Source: Xylanibacter ruminicola Ga6B6 (GTDB taxonomy: Bacteria; Bacteroidota; Bacteroidia; Bacteroidales; Bacteroidaceae). Taken from it: a DNA stretch of 64,000 bases. Where the stretch lies: assembly GCF_000687715.1 (NCBI RefSeq), contig NZ_JHXD01000001.1, forward strand, positions 1 to 64,000, given 5' to 3'. Shown in pieces: positions 51,235 through 58,912 of this stretch. The first letter of the stretch is position 1; each line of letters begins with the position of its first letter. Both the position numbers and the translations under genes were made by a program. A model generated the notes under the pieces. It was not told the origin of the DNA. It saw nothing but the letters and a program-made list of their open reading frames with translations, and ran no database searches.

Positions 51235-52599
51235 TTACTTCGAAAATGTGACCTTGGTGAGCTTGTAACCGTAACCTACGAGGAGCATTCCGCCACGCTC
51301 ATCTACAATAGCCTTGTTGGCTTTGGTGTAGGTAAAGTCGTATGGGTTAGCGGTGTCGGCTGTGACGTCGAACTGGGCTACAATCTGGTCCTCGGCATTA
51401 TCGCCCCACCAAGGTGTGGTGATACGCATGGCGTGATAGCCCTCAGGCATATCGGCCATCTGGTAGTAAACATGCACGGTAGCGCCAACAGGCACAGCAG
51501 CCATATCGTCGGCCGAGATGTTTACGTTTGCATCGCCCCAGTTAATCTCTATGCCGCCTTCCCAAAGGGTGGTCTCGGCAGGAGCTACATTCTCTACAGC
51601 AATCACCTTGGTAAGCTTGTAACCATAACCTACGATGAGCATACCACCACGCTCGTCGACGATTGCCTTGTTGGCAGCGGTGTAGGTGAACTCGAATGGG
51701 TTTGGTGTGTCGGCTGTGAGGTCGAACTGAGCAACAATCTGATCCTCGGCATTATCGCCCCACCAAGGTGTGGTGATACGCAAAGCGTGATAGCCATCAG
51801 GCATATCGGCCATTTCGTAAACCAAACGGATGGTAGCGCCTACAGGCACATTAGCCATATCGGCAGTTGAGACAGTAACGTTTGCATCGCCCCAGTTAAT
51901 CTCGGTGCTGCCCTCCCAGAGTACGGTCTCCTTTACGCCTGGATCAACATATTCTGTGTTGCTAACTGTGAACACACCGCAACCATAACGTGCGCCATCG
52001 GCCTCGATAACAACAGTGTACTCGCCCTCGGCCATGCTGGGAATAGTAAAGGTAAGTTTTCCGTTTGCAAACGATACGTTGCTAGCCTCCTGCTTGCCCA
52101 CGAACACCTTGGTTACGTTAGCAGCATTGGTGCAATCGATAGTTTTGGTGCTACCGATAGTGAGCCAACGTGATTTGCCGTCGCCGGCCAGTGAGGGATC
52201 ACCCTCGGCAGGCAGAACAACGAGCTTGCAGGTACGTGAGGTTTCAAGACCCTTAGTGGTAGCTGCTACGATCTTTACGATGTGCTCGCCAGCCAGTACA
52301 GGTGTGTCGATAGACAAACCTTCGGCCACCTGCTCATCGTCGATAAGCCAGGTAACGGTGGTGTACTTAACAGGAGTAACCATCACGTCGAACTGGAAGT
52401 TCTGGGTGCGCTCAATGGTCATGAGCACGCCAGGCTCGCCACCTTTACCTTCGGGGATATCCGTATTCAGAATACGGGGATAATCGTCCTCGCCAGCCGT
52501 GAAGAACGGATCCTCATCAGATGTGCAAGCTGTATTAGCAGACATGCCGCAAACCATGAAGAACATGGCGAGATATTTTGATATATTCTTAGTAATCAT
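51235..52599 (-). CDS. SusE-like surface glycan-binding lipoprotein with duplicated module
   Basis: 454 aa with a lipoprotein-like signal (MFFMVCGMSANTACTSDED). Residues about 40-130 look like a PKD/Ig-like domain (VTWLIDDEQVAEGLSIDTPV), followed by an IPT/TIG-like domain (KVFVGKQEASNVSFANGKLT). The C-terminal part consists of two modules of 118 residues (about 225-342 and 343-454), each beginning LWEGxxEINWGDANV and containing ITTPWWGDNAEDQIVAQFD. The paired tryptophans (WW) are typical of carbohydrate-binding faces. It is the last gene of the locus, in the SusE/SGBP position. Confidence 0.82.
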   Translation of the reverse strand: MITKNISKYLAMFFMVCGMSANTACTSDEDPFFTAGEDDYPRILNTDIPEGKGGEPGVLMTIERTQNFQFDVMVTPVKYTTVTWLIDDEQVAEGLSIDTPVLAGEHIVKIVAATTKGLETSRTCKLVVLPAEGDPSLAGDGKSRWLTIGSTKTIDCTNAANVTKVFVGKQEASNVSFANGKLTFTIPSMAEGEYTVVIEADGARYGCGVFTVSNTEYVDPGVKETVLWEGSTEINWGDANVTVSTADMANVPVGATIRLVYEMADMPDGYHALRITTPWWGDNAEDQIVAQFDLTADTPNPFEFTYTAANKAIVDERGGMLIVGYGYKLTKVIAVENVAPAETTLWEGGIEINWGDANVNISADDMAAVPVGATVHVYYQMADMPEGYHAMRITTPWWGDNAEDQIVAQFDVTADTANPYDFTYTKANKAIVDERGGMLLVGYGYKLTKVTFSK

Positions 52600-52623
52600 A
52601 ATGCAATTATTTCTTTAAAATTA

Positions 52624-54366
52624 TTACTCGACATTGATATCGCTTGTGTCCCACCAGAGACGCTTGTGCCAATCGTCCTTTCCACCCATGCGCTCGATGG
52701 CAGCCTTGTAGTTCTCGCTGTTGTACTGGTTCTCCAGGATGGGGTAACGCAGGCGATTAGGTGTTGACAGATTAGCATCGTCGTAAGTAAAGTCGGGACG
52801 GATAGCCAGCTTTGTACGATCGGCCAGTACAGGATAGTCAGAACGACGCAGGTTAGCCCAAGCTTCAGCAGGGTTCATCATGTGCAGGATGTAAGCCTGA
52901 GTGTTGATGGCCTCCTTAGCATTGGCAGTAAGCACGCCAGCGTTCATCAAACCATCGATGTAGGCATCGATATCGGCATCGGCAATCTTATCCTTGTTCT
53001 GCAGATAGTGGTTGTTCATCCAGGCCATCGAAGCCTTGATACCAGCCTTGAAGTGCTCCTCAACAGTACCGTTGACATTCCATCCCTTGAGCTGTGCCTC
53101 GGCCAGTAGGAACTCTACCTCGGCTGAGTTGATGAGTGTACCAGGACATTCGGGCATCTCAAAGTCGATAGAGAGGAATGGACGAATCATACGTGCATTG
53201 AAGTTGTTCTGATCGAAACCAGCCTCGGGATACATTTTTACATACTTCTCGAGTGTAGGAATCTCAGAGTTAGCAGGTGCATTTACCCAATCGCTCCACC
53301 AGGCAGCACCTGGTACACAAGCGGTATAGGTATCAACCTTGTCGAGATAAGCTCTAACCTCGTCAGTAACATCGATGTTCCACTCACGGTCGGGCTTAAT
53401 CTCCGAACGGTTGGTGTTGATGTAGTGACGGCAAATGCGATAAAGACGTGGGTCGTTGTTATCCTTTAAGATATTGAAGAATGTGGAGCAGATAAATGTA
53501 GGCGAAGTAGGATCCTGACCATACAGAATCTCGCCAAGTGCGTTTACACGGAAATCAAGGTCGCGTGAGCCGTCGTAGAGAGTGAATGGGCTGTCAGTAT
53601 AGATGATGTAAGCATCATCAGACTCAGAAGCGATATAACCACCATTGGCCGAGAGAGCTTTTTCGAACTCCTGCTGAGCCTTAGTTGGGTTAGCATCGCT
53701 AATGCGCATGGCAAAACGCAGGCGCAGGGCATTGGCATACTTACGCCAAGCTGCAGGATCGCCATACAGGCTGGTTACGTCGCCACCAATATTATCGGTG
53801 CCAGTACCAAGCTGATCTACACAAGCAGCCAACTCATCGAAGAAGAAGTTATAAATCTCCTCCTGAGTATCGTACTTAGGATTAGAAATACCTTTAACAA
53901 AGCCTAAACCAGCCTCGGTACAAGGAATATCGCCATAGGTATCGGTAAGAACCGACATGAGGTAAACACGGTGAATGCGCAGAGCGGCATTGGTGTTTGG
54001 CATATCCTCAGAATTTGCAATGGCATCTACAATATTCTTGATAGCCACAGCATAGTACTGGTCCCAAATCAGGCGCATCTGATCGTCCTGTGCATGTACG
54101 CTACCAGCATAGTTGCTAACGTTCCATCCACCTGCGAAGTGCTGTGTAAAACCAGTAATGTAGCTACGATAGGTGTCCATCAGTCCGAAGTCGCCATAGG
54201 TCTGCAGCAATGCTGTAGTGAGCTGGGCGCTTGGAGCAATCGATGACGCCTTGGTCTCGTCGGTATTGAGCTCCTCCATGTAACTATCGCTGCAAGATGC
54301 AGTAGCCAGGAAGGTACAGCCAACCATACCAGCGAAAAGGGTTTTCTTAATATATTTGGTAATCAT
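52624..54366 (-). CDS. susD: SusD/RagB-family glycan-binding lipoprotein
   Basis: 580 aa with a lipoprotein signal (GMVGCTFLATASCSDSYM). The N-terminal DSYMEELNTDETKAS and TYGDIPCTEAGLGFV, LRLRFAMRISDANP and INTQAYILHMMNPAEAWANL match the SusD-like_2 group. SusD proteins form the lid over the SusC channel and bind the glycan at the cell surface. It follows susC by 15 nt and precedes the SusE-like gene by 24 nt. Confidence 0.95.
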   Translation of the reverse strand: MITKYIKKTLFAGMVGCTFLATASCSDSYMEELNTDETKASSIAPSAQLTTALLQTYGDFGLMDTYRSYITGFTQHFAGGWNVSNYAGSVHAQDDQMRLIWDQYYAVAIKNIVDAIANSEDMPNTNAALRIHRVYLMSVLTDTYGDIPCTEAGLGFVKGISNPKYDTQEEIYNFFFDELAACVDQLGTGTDNIGGDVTSLYGDPAAWRKYANALRLRFAMRISDANPTKAQQEFEKALSANGGYIASESDDAYIIYTDSPFTLYDGSRDLDFRVNALGEILYGQDPTSPTFICSTFFNILKDNNDPRLYRICRHYINTNRSEIKPDREWNIDVTDEVRAYLDKVDTYTACVPGAAWWSDWVNAPANSEIPTLEKYVKMYPEAGFDQNNFNARMIRPFLSIDFEMPECPGTLINSAEVEFLLAEAQLKGWNVNGTVEEHFKAGIKASMAWMNNHYLQNKDKIADADIDAYIDGLMNAGVLTANAKEAINTQAYILHMMNPAEAWANLRRSDYPVLADRTKLAIRPDFTYDDANLSTPNRLRYPILENQYNSENYKAAIERMGGKDDWHKRLWWDTSDINVE

Positions 54367-54381
54367 AATAACTGATACTCA

Positions 54382-57300
54382 TTAAAATTTAACATTAACA
54401 TTGATACCATAACTGCGGCGTGAGGGCAGTGAACCATACTCTAATCCAAGTCCTGAGGTGTTGTAACCAGAGTCAGGATCGATGTTAGGAATGTTCTTCC
54501 ATACGATGAATGGGTTACGAGCTACGAACGAAACGTTGAGGCCCTTCACGGTCTTACCCAGCCACTTCTCAGGGAATGTGTAGCCGAAGGTGATTTCGCG
54601 GCACTTTACATACGAGTTATCGTAGATAAACATTGAAGGTGCATTCTCGGTAGCAGTCTTCCAGTACGACTCTGGATTAACGGCAATGTCGTTCTGACGG
54701 TAGGTACCATCGCCATTGTCGATAACACCAGGAACAATAAGTCCCTCGCACTTGCCGGCAGCACGCCACTCGTCAAGTGTCATATTAGCCTGCTTACGGA
54801 GCTCCTCAGAGCGGTACCACTCCTCACGGCCCTCGAGTGTGCCACTGGCTTTACCTGTAGCATAAGCCGAACGCATTGACATTGAGAAGAGATCGGCACC
54901 AACCTTAACGTCGAAGCCTGCAGAGAGGCGGAAGTTCTTATAAGTAAAGGTAGAATAGAAACCACCAGTCCAATCCCATGAAGCGTTACCTAGAGTGTGA
55001 GTCTGATCATCAACCTCGGGCAGACCGCTCTCGGCATTGATAATTACCTGTCCGTCGGCTGTGCGCTTAAAGTCCTTACCAATAATCGAACCGTAGTTCT
55101 TACCAACCTCGGCACCTACGCTAACACCACACCAGGTAGCCTTCTCAAGCTCGAAGTAGTCCATACCATCGATGAGCGACTTAACCTTATTGGTATTCTT
55201 TGAGAAGTTTGCACCAGCATCCCATGCGAAATCCTTAATCTGTAGCACGCGACCGTTGAGTGCAATCTCGATACCTTTGTTCTGAATCTCACCAGCGTTG
55301 ATGAGGCGATAGTTATAACCAGAAGTTGACGAAGAAGCCAGACCGATAATCTGATCCTTTGACAACTGGTTGTAGTAAGTTACATCCAGACCCAGACGGC
55401 CCTTGAAGAACTTCATCTCCAATCCCAGCTCAAAGCTGTTGGTGCGGGTTGGCTTCAGGTCCTTGTTAGGCTGGGTGTTATTGTTAATCATACCAATTAC
55501 GTAACCGCCGTAAGAGTACTTACCTGTGGTGTAGTTCAGTGCCAGCTGATAAGGATCGGTATCGCTACCTACCTGTGCCCACGAAGCACGAATCTTACCA
55601 TAGTTAATCAGGCTCTTGTTCTTGATGAACTCAGAGAACACTACGCTACCCGAGAACGAAGGATAGATATATACATTATTATTAATAGGCAGAGTAGATG
55701 ACTTATCGCCACGTACGGTAGCCTCGAGATAGTAGGTGTGCTGATAACCTACGCTTGCCGAACCGAAGATAGAGTTAATCTGCTTCTTGTAAGTATTCTG
55801 CTGAATGCTCTGCTCGGCATAGTTCATGATAGCAATGATATCCTTCATCTGCTGGTCGGTACCAGTAAAGATATCAGTCTTATTGTTTACCTTGAAGATG
55901 TTACCACCAAGGGTAGCGTTTACATCGAAATCGCCAAACTGGTTGTTATAGAGAGCCAACAGCTCAGCATTCAAAGTGCGGTTTGTGAACTTTTGGTTCT
56001 GCAGCTGTCCAGCCTGCTTACCAGGAGTGGTGCGGCAGATGAAGTCCTGGAACGACATGAAGTTCATATCAGTACCGATGGTACCCTGCAACTTCAAGTG
56101 GTCAGTGATATTCCAGATGGCCTTACCGGTAAGACGGAAAACATCCTTACCAGTGGTGTTCTCGTTCTTGTACAGATCCCAATAAGGGTTCTTGTTATAC
56201 TGGTCGTTACCATTCCAGTTGGCATAGTCGCCGTCCTCAGTCTGATAGTGCTTCAGCCAAGCCTGGTTGTAGGTACCAGCCAAAGTCATCAGGTTCTTAC
56301 CAATATTGCTCTGAGAGTCACCCAGTGCAGGACGGTTCTTAACATCCTCGCGAGTGTAGTTGGCTGTGAAGTCGAGATCAACAGGACCAGCTGAAGTGTT
56401 TACACGCAGGTTGAAGTTATCACGACTCATGTGTGTATTAGGCAGAATGTCCTTGTTACGCATATCGGTAACGCTGAAACGAACACCTGTCTTACCTGAG
56501 TTAACAGACAGGATAGCTGTGTTCTGTGTAGTCATACCAGTACGGAAGAACTCGCTGGTATTGTTAGGATACATCAGGAATGGGCGCTTTACGTGATCGA
56601 AATACTCAATCTCCAGGTCGTCGGCCTTAGCACCCCAGCTTGAGTTGGTGCCCGAAGTAGCTGTGGGGCTGTAAGCACCACTGTAACCCATACCATAAAC
56701 CTGCTGAATATCGTCCCACTTAGCCAGCTGCTGGTCGAAAGTGAGTGAACCGTTATACTCAACGCTAACCTTATCCTTATCGGCCTTCTTGGTAGTGATC
56801 AGAATCACACCATGCGATGCACGGCTACCATAAAGGGCTGAAGCGGCAGGACCTTTCAGTACGGTCATGTTCTCGATATCATCGGGGTTGATAGCTGAGA
56901 TACCATCACCCAAATCGTATCCGCCCTCAGTGCCTGCGCTACCAAAGTTGGTATTGTCGAGGGGCACACCATCGATAACGTAGAGAGGCTGGTTGTTACC
57001 ACTGATTTCGGTGTTACCACGCAGCAGTACGCGGGTAGAACCAGAAGCACCACCTGCGGTATTCTGAACTACCAGACCTGCAACCTTACCCGAAAGTGAG
57101 TTGATAACATTGGTTTCCTTGGCCTTTGTAAGCTCCTCGCCCTTTACCTCAGAGAGGGCGTAACCCAGAGCCTTACGATCGCGCTTGATACCCAGGGCGG
57201 TAACTACAACCTCGTCGAGCAGGGTCTTGTCTTCCTCCATCAGGATCTTCATGCCCTGCTTGGCCTTTACCTGCTTTGTAGCAAAGCCGATGTAGCTGAT

Positions 57301-57561
57301 TTCGAGCATATCACCTGGCTTGCACTTAACCTTAAAGTTACCATCGATATCGGTAACAGTTCCTGCAGAACTACCAACCACCTTAACAGTGGCTCCAATC
57401 ATTGGGCCATTGGCATCCTCTACGGTACCAGAAATTGTCTGGTCGTCGGGGGCTACAGAAGTAGCATGACCGTTAGTTGTAACGGCACCTGCTGTCAATG
57501 GCATCCACATCATGCCTGCAAAAAGCAGACTAAGAAGCGTTTTTGATTTCTTCATGTGCAT
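54382..57561 (-). CDS. susC: SusC/RagA-family TonB-dependent glycan transporter
   Basis: 1059 aa. After a signal peptide (KKSKTLLSLLFAGMMWMPLT) comes a carboxypeptidase-regulatory-like domain (about 40-115, ISGTVEDANGPMIGATVKVV). Next are the TonB box (TLLDEVVVTALGIKRDRKAL) and plug (VLLRGNTEISGNNQPLYVID, GVPLDNTNFGS, VLKGPAASALYGSRASHGVI), and then the barrel. It imports oligosaccharides produced at the surface, probably by the GH5 enzyme encoded 36 nt upstream. A second ATG at codon 3 is an equally good start. Confidence 0.97.
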   Translation of the reverse strand: MHMKKSKTLLSLLFAGMMWMPLTAGAVTTNGHATSVAPDDQTISGTVEDANGPMIGATVKVVGSSAGTVTDIDGNFKVKCKPGDMLEISYIGFATKQVKAKQGMKILMEEDKTLLDEVVVTALGIKRDRKALGYALSEVKGEELTKAKETNVINSLSGKVAGLVVQNTAGGASGSTRVLLRGNTEISGNNQPLYVIDGVPLDNTNFGSAGTEGGYDLGDGISAINPDDIENMTVLKGPAASALYGSRASHGVILITTKKADKDKVSVEYNGSLTFDQQLAKWDDIQQVYGMGYSGAYSPTATSGTNSSWGAKADDLEIEYFDHVKRPFLMYPNNTSEFFRTGMTTQNTAILSVNSGKTGVRFSVTDMRNKDILPNTHMSRDNFNLRVNTSAGPVDLDFTANYTREDVKNRPALGDSQSNIGKNLMTLAGTYNQAWLKHYQTEDGDYANWNGNDQYNKNPYWDLYKNENTTGKDVFRLTGKAIWNITDHLKLQGTIGTDMNFMSFQDFICRTTPGKQAGQLQNQKFTNRTLNAELLALYNNQFGDFDVNATLGGNIFKVNNKTDIFTGTDQQMKDIIAIMNYAEQSIQQNTYKKQINSIFGSASVGYQHTYYLEATVRGDKSSTLPINNNVYIYPSFSGSVVFSEFIKNKSLINYGKIRASWAQVGSDTDPYQLALNYTTGKYSYGGYVIGMINNNTQPNKDLKPTRTNSFELGLEMKFFKGRLGLDVTYYNQLSKDQIIGLASSSTSGYNYRLINAGEIQNKGIEIALNGRVLQIKDFAWDAGANFSKNTNKVKSLIDGMDYFELEKATWCGVSVGAEVGKNYGSIIGKDFKRTADGQVIINAESGLPEVDDQTHTLGNASWDWTGGFYSTFTYKNFRLSAGFDVKVGADLFSMSMRSAYATGKASGTLEGREEWYRSEELRKQANMTLDEWRAAGKCEGLIVPGVIDNGDGTYRQNDIAVNPESYWKTATENAPSMFIYDNSYVKCREITFGYTFPEKWLGKTVKGLNVSFVARNPFIVWKNIPNIDPDSGYNTSGLGLEYGSLPSRRSYGINVNVKF

Positions 57562-57597
57562 TGTTTAATTAGTTAAATTATAATTGGAAATTATTTA

Positions 57598-58773
57598 TTA
57601 TTTCTTGCCATCCAAAATACCTTGAAGCACCCATGGCGCTTTAACCTTCATGCCTGCATTGCGATCGAAAATACCGAAATGCTCAGAACCACTGCCAAAG
57701 CTATTATTGTCCCAGATAAAGGTTGAGAAGCCGCGCTTCTTAGCCTCGCTAACCAGGAATTGGCAATAGTAGGTCATGTTTTCGTGAATCAAGTCGGTTT
57801 GTCCACTCTTCTGGCGATCGGTAACACCCCACTCGCCTATAACTACTCCTAAACCCTGATTACTCCAGGTGTTAACCACTTTATCGAAAAACTCGCTCAT
57901 GGTCTTTTCGTCGTTAGGTGAGGCTTCGCCTTTGGTCTTATAAGGCTCACCCCAGAAATTATACTTGCACTCGCCAGCATAATCCCAGGGCGTATAGTAA
58001 TGGAACTCAACACTCATATAATCGTTGCCATTACCCTCGATATCAGTAGGCACAATGAAATCGCCGTTATAAAGACCGAAGTCGGGGTTGCAAACATACG
58101 TTTGTACCAACAGATGACGTTTGGCATTATTGCCACCCGTAGCACGTACCACATCAACAAAAGTTTGATTGTAGGAGTTCTGTACAGCCAGATTCTCAGC
58201 TTCGGGCTTACCCCAGTTGTCCTTAATGTGTACTTCATTAGTTCCGGCAAAGGCTACGCGGTAGTCGTAATTGGCAAACTCGCTGGCAATATTCAGCCAA
58301 AGCAGAGCTAGCTTCTGGTTGTTCTCGTCTTTGTATTGGTTGGTGGGGCGCCCCTCAAGCCACTTATCGTGGTGTGCATTGATAATCACTTTCAAATCGT
58401 TGCTCAAGCACCAGTTTACCACCTCCTTTACACGAGCCAGCCAAGCCTTATCGATACTCATGGCTGTAGGATTAGTGATGTGACACTGCCAACGGATAGG
58501 AATACGTACGGCATTAAAACCTGCCTCTTTTACTGCCTTGATGGTTTTCTTGGTTACCACTGGATTACCCCAGGCGGTTTCGGCCTTGATACTGTTATCG
58601 GCCATACCGATGGCCATTGATTCACCATCTTGTCCTGGAGCCGAACACTCAAACTGGTTACCCAGGTTCCAACCAACTACATCTTTGTTCCACTCCTTTG
58701 CCGTAGGCTGTGCCTTAGCAGGCGCAGCCATTACACAGCAAAGAAAACTACTAACTAATAACTCAAAAATCAT
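57598..58773 (-). CDS. Glycoside hydrolase family 5 endo-glucanase (GH5_4-like)
   Basis: 391 aa with a hydrophobic signal (LLVSSFLCCVMAAPAKA). The TIM barrel shows GWNLGNQFE, ETAWGNPVVTKK, GFNAVRIPIRW and INAHHDKWLEG. The acid/base is E180 in AFAGTNEVH and the nucleophile E314 in VVIGEWGVTD. The LGN...ETAWGNP...VRIP pattern points to subfamily 4, which holds endo-beta-1,4-glucanases and xyloglucanases. The exact backbone is uncertain. It heads the GH5-susC-susD-susE unit. Confidence 0.9.
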   Translation of the reverse strand: MIFELLVSSFLCCVMAAPAKAQPTAKEWNKDVVGWNLGNQFECSAPGQDGESMAIGMADNSIKAETAWGNPVVTKKTIKAVKEAGFNAVRIPIRWQCHITNPTAMSIDKAWLARVKEVVNWCLSNDLKVIINAHHDKWLEGRPTNQYKDENNQKLALLWLNIASEFANYDYRVAFAGTNEVHIKDNWGKPEAENLAVQNSYNQTFVDVVRATGGNNAKRHLLVQTYVCNPDFGLYNGDFIVPTDIEGNGNDYMSVEFHYYTPWDYAGECKYNFWGEPYKTKGEASPNDEKTMSEFFDKVVNTWSNQGLGVVIGEWGVTDRQKSGQTDLIHENMTYYCQFLVSEAKKRGFSTFIWDNNSFGSGSEHFGIFDRNAGMKVKAPWVLQGILDGKK

Positions 58774-58798
58774 TTTTAATTATCTGATTGTTTTATTT

Positions 58799-58820
58799 GG
58801 TTTGCAAAGTTATGCAAACC
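58799..58820 (-). promoter_or_regulatory. Locus promoter -7 element inside a perfect inverted repeat
   Basis: GGTTTGCA (58799-58806) and TGCAAACC (58813-58820) form a perfect 8-bp inverted repeat with a 6-bp centre. The minus-strand -7 element TAACTTTG (58805-58812) lies across its centre, 31 nt upstream of the GH5 start. A regulator bound here would occlude or position RNA polymerase. Confidence 0.65.
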
Positions 58821-58848
58821 TATTCTGATAGTGGTTTGATGCTACGCA

Positions 58849-58892
58849 AAAAAGGTTTCATTGCTATTTTCTGATAGCTTTGAAACCTTTTT
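58849..58892 (-). terminator. Terminator of the AraC-type regulator gene
   Basis: AAAAAGGTTTCA pairs with TGAAACCTTTTT (12 bp), with an inner stem GCTAT/ATAGC separated by a 2-by-2 internal loop and a 6-nt apex. On the minus strand a T-run follows. It separates the regulator from the GH5-susC locus. Confidence 0.87.
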
Positions 58893-58912
58893 AGACAGAA
58901 TTCAAACCTTAT

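Noticed and set aside
51226..51870. 214-codon plus-strand frame opposite the SusE-like gene
   Set aside because: It is the antisense of the duplicated modules, which explains its own internal repeat.
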